Source: an uncultured Saccharofermentans sp.
GTDB taxonomy: Bacteria > Bacillota > Clostridia > Saccharofermentanales > Saccharofermentanaceae
Direction: 5' to 3'
NCBI GenBank assembly: GCA_905234715.1
Contig: CAJOJI010000013.1
Span: 1-46,885, forward strand
DNA length: 46,885 nucleotides
The notes beneath the pieces were generated by a model. The model saw nothing but the letters and a program-made list of their open reading frames with translations, had not been told where the DNA came from and made no database searches. This document shows positions 26,391-34,992 of the stretch, piece after piece. A program made the translations under genes and the position numbers. The stretch's first letter is position 1, and each line of letters starts with the position of its first letter.

Positions 26391-29063
26391 TCAGTCGAGC
26401 TCGATCTCAATAAGGCTGCCGATCTTATCCTTGGGCAGGATGTTGGAGCCTTCGCTGACTACTGCACCGTCAACAGTGATCTTCTTAACTGATGAAGCAT
26501 CGGAAGCTTTCTTGTAAACGACAGTAACAGGTTTGCCGTTGAACTCGAAGCTTACGGAAGCCTTGCCCTCTTCATCGAACTGTGAAGGGAGGAGCTTGGG
26601 CTCAAAACACATGTCGCCGTAAGCGCCCTTGATGCCGAACATCTCGGTGAGGACAGTGAGTATGAGCCAGCTTGCCGCACCTGTGAGATAGTGGTAAACG
26701 CCTCTGCCCTTGGGATCGAAATATTCAGGAACACCGGGATAGATCTTGCTTTCTTCAAAGTCGGTTGCATGGCCGTAAAGTGTGCCAAGTACCTTCCAGC
26801 CTTCAGCCTTGAATCCTCTTGAATAGAGGGCGTTGCCGAACATTACTGTCATGTGTGAGAATACCGCGCCGTTTTCCTTCTGGCCGTAGGAGAAGCCGAA
26901 CATACGGCCCATGTCGGTTTTCACCTCATGGAAGTCGGTGTTGAGCTTGTAGCCGCCGATGGAAGCATCGTAGATGTATTTGTCTGCAGACTTAACTATC
27001 TCAGAAATCTGTTCTTCGGATGCGATGCCGGACATTACGGTGAATACCTGGCTCGTGAGCATCATGGCGGGCTTTCCGTGCTTGTCGCCGTTAGCTTCAA
27101 GAGCGTTGCCGCTGTTGTCGTAATAACCGTTGTAGCGTGAATATCCTTCGCTGTCGGTGAACCATTCGGTCTTTCTGATGTGATCCGTGATCCATTCGGA
27201 CTTCTTTTCGAGATCAGATGCGAGATCATCGATCGCAAAGGCCTTCTTAGAGCCCGAGAAACCTGTTTTAACACTGTTACAGTACTGATTTAATACGGAC
27301 TGCAGCTGATTTTCGGGATAGACGCCCAAGAGCCCTTCAAGCTCTGCCGCAGCCTCGATATTGTCCTTGCCGGACACCTTTTTGTACTCTCTGAGGATCG
27401 CTGCGAGTTTTTTATAGTTGCCTGCATATGCTGCCGTGAAGGCAACGCTCTCGCCTCTGTCCTTGCCCATGTCCAGAGCGTCGTTCCAGTCGGCGCCTCT
27501 GAGCTTCATGTGGCCGTGCTCTCCGACATCGAAGAAGGAAGCGAAGTTCTGGAGAAGGAGATGCTCGATTACAGTACCTTCAGACTTTGCCTGGCTGAGG
27601 TCTGTATCCTTATCGAGAAGTTCCTCGCCGCGCATTACCTGGCGGTCGATGAAGTAGGGAGCTGATTCATCAAGGATCTTGAGGTCGCCCGTCTGCTTGA
27701 TGTAGAGGTCCATTGTCATGAAAGGCCACATTGCGTGGTCCATCCATACACGTGTGATGCCGTTGCGGTCAGCGATGAACTCGCCGCTTCCGCTGCCGAT
27801 GATGGTAGCATTCGTGCCGTCCGTTCTTACTCCGCCGAAGTTATCGACGAGCATTCCTCTTACATCGGAAGGATCCATGATTATCAGCGCAAGGCAGTCC
27901 TGCCAGAGATCTCTCCAGCCTCTGCCGCCCTTGCCGTAGTCGTGGTGCGGCAGGAATGAACAGCCGTAGATCCTTCTGAGCATCGGTTGGATTCCTACCC
28001 AGTACATCCAGCTGTCGAAAGCCTTGTCGCCGGTGTGGAAGCTGACGTTGTTTTTCTTATCCCAGTATTCCTTGTTCTTTTCGAGCTCGGCATCGAACTT
28101 CCCGGAAGTGAGGTATTTAACTGCAAGCTTCTCAAGTGCTGAGGACTCTGCGAGGATCTCATCCTCTGTGTCGGAGGGTTTGTTCAGATCATCGATCGCA
28201 AGTGCGAAACAATACTCGCAGGATTCTCCGGGAGCCAATGTCTTGTTAAAGAACAGTGCAGCGCCCATTGCTTCGAAACCGTCGACTCTGTCACCTGGAT
28301 GATATCCGTCAATGTGAGGTATGGGGAAGGTCGGGTTATCGAATGCGCCGCCCTCGCCTATGAATTCTTCGGCAACAGGGCAGAAGACGGAAGGTTTTTT
28401 GCCGTCTCCTTCTGCTGCGAAGAAACCGTAAATGACTTTATTTCTTCTGTGTCCGCGCTCATCGAACGTGAGAGTTGGGTTATTTGTAACGCCATACTCC
28501 GTAACCGTCATTCTGTTGAGCATGGAAGTAACGTTTCTGTGGTCTCTGATGTTGTCTGCAGAACGTCCGTAGATCGGAGTTGCCGCTGTAGGTGTGAAAG
28601 AAACAGGTGATGAGCCTGTGTTTGTGATCTTAACTTTTGTGAGCTCGATCCTGTCAGATGTCTCAACGGGAACGAAGGTGGTTACCTCAGTCCTGATGTC
28701 CGTGCCTGAGATCTCACGCTCAACCTTCTGCCACAAAAGTCCGCCGTAAAGAGTTACTTTATCTTTTTGGGAAGTGAACTTTCTCGCATTGGCAGAAGCT
28801 GAAGCGCCCATGGCTGATATGAGCGTACCGTCTTCGAGATAAAGCCAGAAGTTTCTTGTTGAACGGTTATTATGAAGGTTATCCGATGAGACAGGCTCAA
28901 GGATAAATGTGTTCTGCGAAGTCTTGAGATCGCCGCCGAACTCGGGTGTGAGGGATCCCATCATGCCGCTTGCTGCGCCGACGGGGAAATACAGATAGCT
29001 GTAAAGATCGGGATCTTCGAGCCTGAATGTGCCTTTGTTGTCTATGAATTCGTAACCTTTCAT
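26391..29063 (-). CDS. GH94 glycoside phosphorylase
   Basis: This 890-residue enzyme should cleave a beta-glucoside with phosphate to give a sugar 1-phosphate, saving ATP. The N-terminal beta-sandwich (about 1-290) and the (alpha/alpha)6 barrel are present. The barrel shows GCSFLPHHDYGKGGRGWRDLW (in part), TRVWMDHAMWPFMTMDLYI and LRGADWNDALD, where Asp528 in WND is the expected general acid. It is longer than cellobiose phosphorylase (about 820), so a laminaribiose or beta-1,3-glucan phosphorylase is as likely. AAGGAG precedes the ATG, and TATAAT on the minus strand (29098-29103) gives a short leader. No signal peptide is present, so it acts on imported oligosaccharides. Confidence 0.92.
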   Translation of the reverse strand: MKGYEFIDNKGTFRLEDPDLYSYLYFPVGAASGMMGSLTPEFGGDLKTSQNTFILEPVSSDNLHNNRSTRNFWLYLEDGTLISAMGASASANARKFTSQKDKVTLYGGLLWQKVEREISGTDIRTEVTTFVPVETSDRIELTKVKITNTGSSPVSFTPTAATPIYGRSADNIRDHRNVTSMLNRMTVTEYGVTNNPTLTFDERGHRRNKVIYGFFAAEGDGKKPSVFCPVAEEFIGEGGAFDNPTFPIPHIDGYHPGDRVDGFEAMGAALFFNKTLAPGESCEYCFALAIDDLNKPSDTEDEILAESSALEKLAVKYLTSGKFDAELEKNKEYWDKKNNVSFHTGDKAFDSWMYWVGIQPMLRRIYGCSFLPHHDYGKGGRGWRDLWQDCLALIIMDPSDVRGMLVDNFGGVRTDGTNATIIGSGSGEFIADRNGITRVWMDHAMWPFMTMDLYIKQTGDLKILDESAPYFIDRQVMRGEELLDKDTDLSQAKSEGTVIEHLLLQNFASFFDVGEHGHMKLRGADWNDALDMGKDRGESVAFTAAYAGNYKKLAAILREYKKVSGKDNIEAAAELEGLLGVYPENQLQSVLNQYCNSVKTGFSGSKKAFAIDDLASDLEKKSEWITDHIRKTEWFTDSEGYSRYNGYYDNSGNALEANGDKHGKPAMMLTSQVFTVMSGIASEEQISEIVKSADKYIYDASIGGYKLNTDFHEVKTDMGRMFGFSYGQKENGAVFSHMTVMFGNALYSRGFKAEGWKVLGTLYGHATDFEESKIYPGVPEYFDPKGRGVYHYLTGAASWLILTVLTEMFGIKGAYGDMCFEPKLLPSQFDEEGKASVSFEFNGKPVTVVYKKASDASSVKKITVDGAVVSEGSNILPKDKIGSLIEIELD

Positions 29064-29142
29064 GGGCAGATCTCCTTAAGTTTCATCACTTTTCTTATTA
29101 TAAAAAATTACTCGTTTGATTTTAAGTAGGTTTAAGGTTCGG

Positions 29143-29239
29143 GGGTGATAATGTAGCCATAAGAGCAACAGCTCATTTTCAAAACCCTCATTACACCCAC
29201 CCTGAAACTAGGTCCGGATTCACAGCATCCGGACCTTTT
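29143..29239 (+). ncRNA. Small structured RNA or leader with terminator
   Basis: GGGTG-A-TAATG (29143-29153) pairs with CATTACACCC (29189-29198), enclosing the hairpin GAGC-AACA-GCTC (29163-29174). A strong terminator follows: GGTCCGGAT (29211-29219) with ATCCGGACC (29227-29235) and TTTT. It sits between divergent genes, so the terminator cannot serve an upstream protein gene. It may end a small RNA or act as a riboswitch-like attenuator for the next gene. I found no clear promoter and recognise no family. Confidence 0.45.
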
Positions 29240-29283
29240 ATTGTGCGCGAACAGGTGTCAAATTTTATGTATAATTTCTCTAT

Positions 29284-30777
29284 ATGAAAAAACTGTTCCT
29301 GAAACTGAGATATCTTTTGCTGGCGATTGTTATGGTGATCGGCTGTTATACATATGTCTGGCTTACAGGCGACGAATACGTATGTGAGGTAGCCGGTGTC
29401 AGCCAGTCTGAGACAGGAGAGATGCCTGTTGCGGTCGTTGAAGACAGCGGGCAGGACACTTTGGAAGTCTTATATCTCCGTACAGAAGGCAATACTGCTT
29501 ATGTAAGAGTCAGATCCAAAAATCCGGGAAAGGCTTACCTTTCCGTAAGGACAGGCGATCATATCTCAGGAGTGAGCGTTCTTTATATCCACACGAATCT
29601 CGTAATAACTGCAGACGATTATTTCGGCGACTTCAGCGGAAGCTTCATAACAAGGATCGGCCTTGCGGTATATCTGGCCATCCTTCTGATAGATCTGATA
29701 ATCATGTACAGAAGGGGTCTTCGCAAGAACCTTTATCTTATCCGCAACATCTTAAGCTGCGGCCTTATCATCTTCATAGCCGGAAGCCTGCTCATGACAC
29801 TTATCAATCTGATCAGGACACCAAAGCTCGGTCTTTATGAAGTTTTGGGTAGCTTTCTTAGTTTCCTCGGAACGTTTGCATTATTTACGATGCCTGTGTC
29901 AGTGGTAATGGCTGTGCTTTCAACCGTCAGCAATGTAAGGCTCCTCAAAAAAGAAGGCCGTTCATGGAAAAACATGCTTGCGATCTTTTTAAGCCTCATA
30001 TTCTGCGTTGCATCGGTAACCCCGTTTTTGATTTCTTATTTCCTGCAGAACTCCACACTGATCGATGTCCACGACTGGACCGGTCCGGGACGTTTTATCG
30101 GTATGTTCATTGAGAACGCAGCAGGAATCCTAGTGGTCTATTTTGAGTGCATCTTTGCAGGTTCCGTAATCCTTGCAGTCAGGGCCGCACGCCACATCCC
30201 TACATTCGATAAGGACTATATCATGATCCTCGGCTGCCAGATCGGCCAGGACGGCAAGGTCACAAAGCTTTTGCAGTCGCGCTGCGACCGTGCGATCGAG
30301 TTTGCCGAGATGCAGAAAAAGGCAACAGGAAAAGACATCATCTTCATACCGTCAGGCGGTAAGGGCAAACGCGAAAAGGTTAGTGAAGCTGCTGCCATAA
30401 ATGAATACCTTTTGAGCAGGGGAATCTCTGAATCATCGATAATAGTAGAAGACAAGTCGACCAACACTTATGAGAACTTCAAATATGCAGTCGAGATAAT
30501 CAAGAAGAACACCGACAAGAAAGCTCCGCAGATTGCTTTTTCCACGACTAACTATCACGTCTTCAGAGCAGGCCTCATGGCAAGAAGACAGCAGATAAAA
30601 GTAGAGGGAATCGGAAGCAAGACAAGGAGCTATTTCTGGGTCAATGCGTTTATCCGCGAATTCATCGCCACGGCGTTCTATAAGAGAAGAACGCATCTCT
30701 TGATACTGGCTGTGCTGATGTTGATCAATATCGCAGTCACGCTGATGACGTATGTGTCGAATGTAATCCTGTCGTAG
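29284..30777 (+). CDS. YdcF/SanA-like DUF218 membrane protein
   Basis: This 497-residue protein has an N-terminal helix (about 9-30), an extracytoplasmic region of about 90 residues, five more helices (about 118-305), a DUF218 domain (about 312-465) and a last C-terminal helix. DUF218 signs are DYIMILGCQIGQDGKVTKLL, IIFIPSGGKGKREKVSEA, and STNTYENFKYA followed by FSTTNYHVFRAGLMA. Related SanA/ElyC/YdcF proteins act in envelope and peptidoglycan maintenance. No ribosome site precedes the ATG, and a TATAAT at 29270-29275 would start the mRNA within a base or two of it, so the message may be leaderless. Confidence 0.88.
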   Translation: MKKLFLKLRYLLLAIVMVIGCYTYVWLTGDEYVCEVAGVSQSETGEMPVAVVEDSGQDTLEVLYLRTEGNTAYVRVRSKNPGKAYLSVRTGDHISGVSVLYIHTNLVITADDYFGDFSGSFITRIGLAVYLAILLIDLIIMYRRGLRKNLYLIRNILSCGLIIFIAGSLLMTLINLIRTPKLGLYEVLGSFLSFLGTFALFTMPVSVVMAVLSTVSNVRLLKKEGRSWKNMLAIFLSLIFCVASVTPFLISYFLQNSTLIDVHDWTGPGRFIGMFIENAAGILVVYFECIFAGSVILAVRAARHIPTFDKDYIMILGCQIGQDGKVTKLLQSRCDRAIEFAEMQKKATGKDIIFIPSGGKGKREKVSEAAAINEYLLSRGISESSIIVEDKSTNTYENFKYAVEIIKKNTDKKAPQIAFSTTNYHVFRAGLMARRQQIKVEGIGSKTRSYFWVNAFIREFIATAFYKRRTHLLILAVLMLINIAVTLMTYVSNVILS

Positions 30778-30812
30778 TTAATAAACACTCAACACCTGTT
30801 ATCCCCAAAAAG

Positions 30813-30916
30813 TTCAGTTAAAAATTCAGTTAGTAACTGAAAAATGAACCGAATTTTTGAAGCTTTCGAAAAACATTCAGTTAAAAGTTCAGTTATTAAC
30901 TGAAAACTTAACTGAA
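30813..30916. repeat. Two-block operator-like array of TTCAGTTA half-sites
   Basis: The 340-base gap 30778-31117 holds seven exact copies of TTCAGTTA or its complement and one degenerate copy (GAACCGAA). Direct copies start at 30813, 30825, 30876 and 30888. Inverted copies start at 30834, 30897 and 30909, with the degenerate one at 30846. Each block therefore has direct, direct, inverted, inverted sites, with 12 bases between like copies and a one-base centre. The second block starts 63 bases after the first, six helical turns. TTATCCCCA (30799-30807) resembles a DnaA box. A regulator binding array, iterons or tandem hairpins are possible; the rest of the gap shows nothing clear. Confidence 0.75.
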
Positions 30917-31117
30917 TTTTAACCTGCTATTATTACCCTGAATTTACGATGCAGTCTGAGTGATAGTTGGTTTGCTTATGTTACTAAGAAGTAAGAAAAA
31001 GAACCTGAGCAAATGTGTTTTTTACCCCCTGAAATTGAGACTTTGATCTATGGAATGAGACTAACATCCGGGTGGATAATATTAGCAGAAAGAAACTGTA
31101 AAAACAGGGGATAAAAG

Positions 31118-31921
31118 ATGAATAATATAATCCTGCCGATGAAGGTGCATGCTGTTAAGCTGGAATACAAAAGACAGATGCTTGAACATATGCCGCATGG
31201 TTATTTTAGGATAATACGCGGCAGAAATAATGTAGTGATTACTTATGATCCTAAGAACCCAAAATACAATAAGGCTCATCCCAGAACGTTATTCAGTTCT
31301 TCTAAGAGAGGAAAAGTATTTGCTGAAGCAATTACCATCTATATGAAAATAAAAGCAGAATATGATTCGCTGCTTAATAGTTGGAGATTACTTTATAGTA
31401 TGCCTCCGCCCAGAGTGATATTTCCTATAAAGCAGTTCTTTGATCCACATCATATGGATAATGCGTATTTTGAAAGGCAGGCTGATTGCCTGGGTAAGTA
31501 TAAGCCTGATAATCCGACTGTCAGCGATCACGGGGAATTAAAGTCGAAGAACGAACAGATGGGTGCGGATCTTTTGAAGATTCTGGATATTCCGTTTAAA
31601 TATGAGACTGAAATCTATCTCGGGGCGATTGAGCAGACGATAAATCCTGACTATCTTGTTAACTTCTATGAGATAGACAGGTGCTCTTATGTTGAGATAC
31701 TGGGAATGAGCGACAAACTTGAATACTCCATCAGGACATCAACAAAGATAATGGGGTTCTCACTGGAGAAATACAGGCCCGGAAGAGAAGTTATCTATGT
31801 TCATATATATGACAAGAGCAACTTTGATGAAGACTATTTCGTAAGTCAGGTGTTGTCAGCATTCAATGACATGATTCCTGACAATGCGCTTATCTGGGAG
31901 TCTGAAGCAGGAGTTGGATAA
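31118..31921 (+). CDS. Unknown protein, possible PD-(D/E)XK nuclease-like domain
   Basis: This 267-residue protein has a basic, helical N-terminal half. Its second half contains KSKNEQMGADLLKIL, FKYETEIYLG and INPDYLVNF, then CSYVEILGMSD, in an order like PD-(D/E)XK nucleases: a Glu helix, a Pro-Asp, then Glu-x-hydrophobic. The usual Lys is not obvious, so catalysis is uncertain. Many Clostridia carry unknown proteins with a similar PD...E-x-LGM pattern. GGGGATAAAAG precedes the ATG. The upstream palindromic array may control it. I do not recognise a named family. Confidence 0.75.
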   Translation: MNNIILPMKVHAVKLEYKRQMLEHMPHGYFRIIRGRNNVVITYDPKNPKYNKAHPRTLFSSSKRGKVFAEAITIYMKIKAEYDSLLNSWRLLYSMPPPRVIFPIKQFFDPHHMDNAYFERQADCLGKYKPDNPTVSDHGELKSKNEQMGADLLKILDIPFKYETEIYLGAIEQTINPDYLVNFYEIDRCSYVEILGMSDKLEYSIRTSTKIMGFSLEKYRPGREVIYVHIYDKSNFDEDYFVSQVLSAFNDMIPDNALIWESEAGVG

Positions 31922-31924
31922 TCT

Positions 31925-32665
31925 TTATTCGTTCAGCGCTTCACTCAGCGAAAAAGGCACGCCTCTGGGGCCTCTTATTGCAAAGATCCCGAACTCATCA
32001 CCAAGCACAGAGAATGTGAAAGCATCTCTGTCGTAACGCTTTAAAAGTTCGATCTTCATGAGTGCCGTGATGGTGAGATTCTTATCCTGATAATCGTAAG
32101 GGATATCTGTTTCCAGAACTCTGCATTTATAGAGGATCGCGGATATGGGAGCAGCGACATACATGTAGACTGTATCGCCCTGCATTATGCCGGCGCCCTG
32201 CTTCCATGTGATGATGTCATTCTTTGCAAATGCCGCTTCGACATCGTAAAACTTCGGGTTAGCTGGAATTATCCATTCCTTGGGCTCTCTTGATTTCTTT
32301 TTACGGCGCTTAGATGCGGTTGCATTGTAGCTGATATCGATGAGATTCTTTACCTTTTCTTCCGGTACCGTGCCGTCCAGCAATACAGTTATCCAGTGCT
32401 GTTTGTTCATGTGGTAGGCAGGCATTATTCCGTCTTCTTTAATGAGCATGTCGCGCAGGAACATGTCATCGATCTTGAGGTTGATCACGGAGATGTTTGA
32501 AGTGCCTGAAAGGCCCAGTTTGTCACGGCCGACATCCATAATCAGCGCGAACCACTTTTTGTTGTCGTTGTGGCGGTATACGGCGTGACCGTTATATTTC
32601 GGCCAGGGATATTCGGGTGTTACGGCGTATTCTTTTTCAATGTAGTTGTTTATCTTCTTGCGCAT
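31925..32665 (-). CDS. MmcQ/YjbR-like plus EVE-like domain protein
   Basis: This 246-residue protein joins two modules. Residues 1-115 resemble MmcQ/YjbR (CyaY-like fold), with YPWPKYNGHAVYRHNDNKKW and later MNKQHWITVLLDGTVPEEKV. A basic linker (ASKRRKKKSREPKE) leads to a domain starting WIIPANPKFYDVEAAFAKND and continuing to the C-terminus, which resembles EVE/PUA-like folds that read modified bases. DNA or RNA binding is a family-based guess. It converges on the preceding gene with three bases between. The ATG has GAGGTAACCC upstream. Confidence 0.82.
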   Translation of the reverse strand: MRKKINNYIEKEYAVTPEYPWPKYNGHAVYRHNDNKKWFALIMDVGRDKLGLSGTSNISVINLKIDDMFLRDMLIKEDGIMPAYHMNKQHWITVLLDGTVPEEKVKNLIDISYNATASKRRKKKSREPKEWIIPANPKFYDVEAAFAKNDIITWKQGAGIMQGDTVYMYVAAPISAILYKCRVLETDIPYDYQDKNLTITALMKIELLKRYDRDAFTFSVLGDEFGIFAIRGPRGVPFSLSEALNE

Positions 32666-32701
32666 GGGTTACCTCTACAAGATTATACAACTACAAGCTG
32701 G

Positions 32702-33712
32702 TCAGCAGACTACTTTGTTCTTCCCGGACTTCTTGCCTTTGTAGAGATTCTCGTCGGCGGTGTTGACCCATTTGTCTACGGAAACATCACCGGTGTAATC
32801 TGCAAGGCCTGCAGTGATGGTGACCTTGATGTGGTCTTCACCGAATGAGAAGTCTTCCTTTTCGACGGCTGAACGGAGCTGTTCGATCAACGAAGCGCCG
32901 CCTGCAATATCACCGGGTGTGAGGATAAGGAATTCTTCGCCGCCCCAGCGTGAGATCTTGCTGTTCCTACAGTTCTCTTTCATGATGCGCGCAACGTTTA
33001 CGAGCACGTAGTCGCCTGCATTATGGCCGTATCTGTCGTTGATCTTTTTGAAATCGTCGATGTCGAGCATTGCGATGAAGTAGGGAGCTTCTTTCGCAGC
33101 TGACTCGAGTCGGCCGATCATGTAATGACGGTTGTAAAGGCCTGTCAGGCGGTCGATGAGTGCTGTCTCTTTAAGCTTGTTCTCGTAATCGCCGATGAGG
33201 CTAAGCATCAGTCTGGAGTAGAAGACCAGGAATGCGAGAACTATAACGGAATTGAAGATCCAGAAGGTACCGGCAATTGTATTATCGACGGTATAGATCG
33301 GTCCCAGGAATGCCGAATAACCTGTGGAGATCAGATAACCTATGGCGATGAAGCCGCTTACGACAAAAGCATTAACTCTGGCCTTGCCCATTTTGTCTGC
33401 CATGTATTCCGTGTAGAAGATGATGGGGATCATGGACATGCAGTAAAGATGCATGCCGATCTTATAACCGAGACATATCGTGCAGAGACAGAAATATATG
33501 GTGATCCAGAAATAGACGATACGGACATAGATGTCGAGGCGGTCTTTTGCGATCAGGATATATCCTATGATGTATACGAAAAGAGTGGGGATGCTGAACC
33601 AGATAAGGAGAGGCGCTTTACACAGAACGAAGAATCCCGCAAGGCCTATTACCAGAAGCAGGATTACCGTGTTGATTATGTAAGTAAAACGTTTGATGCG
33701 CTTGGTGTCCAA
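32702..33712 (-). CDS. Membrane diguanylate cyclase (GGEEF)
   Basis: This 336-residue protein has five or six membrane helices (about 8-175) and a C-terminal cyclase domain with LIDRLTGLYNRHYMIGRLES, LDIDDFKKINDRYGHNAGDY and SRWGGEEFLIL. The catalytic motif is intact as GGEEF. The place of the inhibitory site reads CRNSK, so RxxD is missing. It should make cyclic di-GMP in response to an unknown signal at the membrane. It is 36 bases downstream of the MmcQ-like gene on the same strand. No clear ribosome site precedes its ATG. Confidence 0.92.
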   Translation of the reverse strand: MDTKRIKRFTYIINTVILLLVIGLAGFFVLCKAPLLIWFSIPTLFVYIIGYILIAKDRLDIYVRIVYFWITIYFCLCTICLGYKIGMHLYCMSMIPIIFYTEYMADKMGKARVNAFVVSGFIAIGYLISTGYSAFLGPIYTVDNTIAGTFWIFNSVIVLAFLVFYSRLMLSLIGDYENKLKETALIDRLTGLYNRHYMIGRLESAAKEAPYFIAMLDIDDFKKINDRYGHNAGDYVLVNVARIMKENCRNSKISRWGGEEFLILTPGDIAGGASLIEQLRSAVEKEDFSFGEDHIKVTITAGLADYTGDVSVDKWVNTADENLYKGKKSGKNKVVC

Positions 33713-33867
33713 AACAGTGACCTCCCATACAGATCGCCCTGATTACACATTTCTAGTATACAAGCGCAAATTCAAGATAGTGTTAAGCAAACGAAAACAA
33801 AATAAGAAGATAAAGTAATCTGTAAAAGAACGGCGGAGATATATTCCGCTGAAGATTCGTTTATAAT

Positions 33868-34158
33868 GTGAGTGTGCGCGAAAACGAGGGCGGTCTTGCA
33901 GTCGTCTGTGACGGTAAAGTCCTTTCCACCTTAGCTCTGCCTTTGGGCGGACTCATGTGTGAAACAGGCGTTGCCGAAGTCGAGAAAAAGCTTGAAGAGA
34001 TGAAGTCCCAGGCAAGACAACTGGGAGTTAATGAAGGCATCGATCCTTTCATGACGCTTGCCTTTACGGCGCTGCCGGTAATACCGAGCCTCCGCATACT
34101 GACACAGGGCGTAGTCGATGTTGAGATGCAGTGCTATGTGCCTGTGTTCTTTGACTGA
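33868..34158 (+). pseudogene. C-terminal remnant of adenine deaminase
   Basis: These 96 codons match only the end of adenine deaminase (ade/adeC family, normally near 570-600 residues). The matched parts are GGLAVVCDGKVLSTLALPLGG, in part, then EKKLEEMKSQARQLGVNEGI, in part, and DPFMTLAFTALPVIPSLRIL, followed by a valine-rich end. The metal-binding amidohydrolase part is missing, and a stop codon lies in frame 18 bases upstream. A TATAAT at 33862-33867 abuts the GTG, so some transcription is possible, but no ribosome site is seen. I read it as a decayed gene whose 5' part was lost at a junction with the cyclase gene. Confidence 0.75.
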
Positions 34159-34269
34159 TACCTCAGATATACACGAAGAGTATTTACGCATTCAAATCCG
34201 GTCCGGAAATGTTAAAATCAACAGCGGTAGAGTTGTAATTTTTCAGCGGGATAACAAGGAGAACAGCCT

Positions 34270-34935
34270 ATGTTGGAAGTATTCGGCATCATGATGCTCT
34301 GCAAACTCAATAAGAAAAATGCCATCGCCAGAGGAAGAAGACCGGGCGGATACATTGCTCTTACGATCTGTCTCTGGGTCGGTTTGGAAATCATCGGTTT
34401 CATCATCGGAGCCATGACAGATCTTCAATACGGATACGCCTTGTTAGGTTACGGATTTGCCGGAATCGGCGCTCTCATCTCATTTCTTTGTGCCAAGTTC
34501 GGTCCCCAGGGTGATTATGTTGATCCGAATGCGGCGCCTACAATGAGTTCGCCTGCCGGTGTTCCTTATATGGGCACATATAATATTCCGGTCGACCAGT
34601 CCAACTATGCACCTTATCCGAATTCTCCTGCTGCAGGCGTGACTGTCGACCAGTACGGTATGCCCGTCAATACAAAGCTCAATGAATTTGGTATGCCGGT
34701 TGACGATCAGGGCAACTACAAGCCTGTCCTTAACCAGTACGGCGTTCCGATCGATCCTACTGCGATCAATGCGCCCCAGCCCCTCTATCAGGCAACTCCT
34801 ATGGCGGCTGCACCTGTTGCACAGCAGGCTCCTGCCCAGGCAGCACCTGTACAAAAGAAATTCTGCAGCAACTGCGGTGCTCACGTTACGGCTTCTGACA
34901 GCGCTTTCTGCGAATCCTGCGGCGCCAAGCTCTGA
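34270..34935 (+). CDS. Two-helix membrane protein with C-terminal zinc ribbon
   Basis: This 221-residue protein has two N-terminal membrane helices (about 24-48 and 52-75). A Pro/Gln/Tyr-rich linker contains a short imperfect repeat (QYGMPVN, EFGMPVD, QYGVPID). The C-terminal zinc ribbon is FCSNCGAHV...FCESCGAKL. AAGGAGAAC precedes the ATG. Such zinc-ribbon tails are common in Clostridia membrane proteins of unknown function. The gene stands alone and ends 57 bases before a cyclase gene. Confidence 0.83.
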   Translation: MLEVFGIMMLCKLNKKNAIARGRRPGGYIALTICLWVGLEIIGFIIGAMTDLQYGYALLGYGFAGIGALISFLCAKFGPQGDYVDPNAAPTMSSPAGVPYMGTYNIPVDQSNYAPYPNSPAAGVTVDQYGMPVNTKLNEFGMPVDDQGNYKPVLNQYGVPIDPTAINAPQPLYQATPMAAAPVAQQAPAQAAPVQKKFCSNCGAHVTASDSAFCESCGAKL

Positions 34936-34956
34936 TATCCAAACTCCGCAAGTGCA

Positions 34957-34986
34957 TTGAAGTACGCACTTTCAGGGTAGTATAAT
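34957..34986 (+). promoter_or_regulatory. Promoter for the 34993 cyclase, leaderless layout
   Basis: TTGAAG (34957-34962) and TATAAT (34981-34986) are 18 bases apart. The expected start site is 34992-34994, exactly at the ATG (34993), so no room remains for a ribosome binding site. Confidence 0.75.
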
Positions 34987-34992
34987 TGGTTC

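Noticed and set aside
29143-29239. tRNA gene or cyclic di-GMP riboswitch
   Set aside because: There is no T-loop sequence or acceptor pairing, and the conserved riboswitch core bases were not seen.
30813-30916. CRISPR array
   Set aside because: The repeats are only eight bases long, occur in both orientations and have no unique spacers of constant size.
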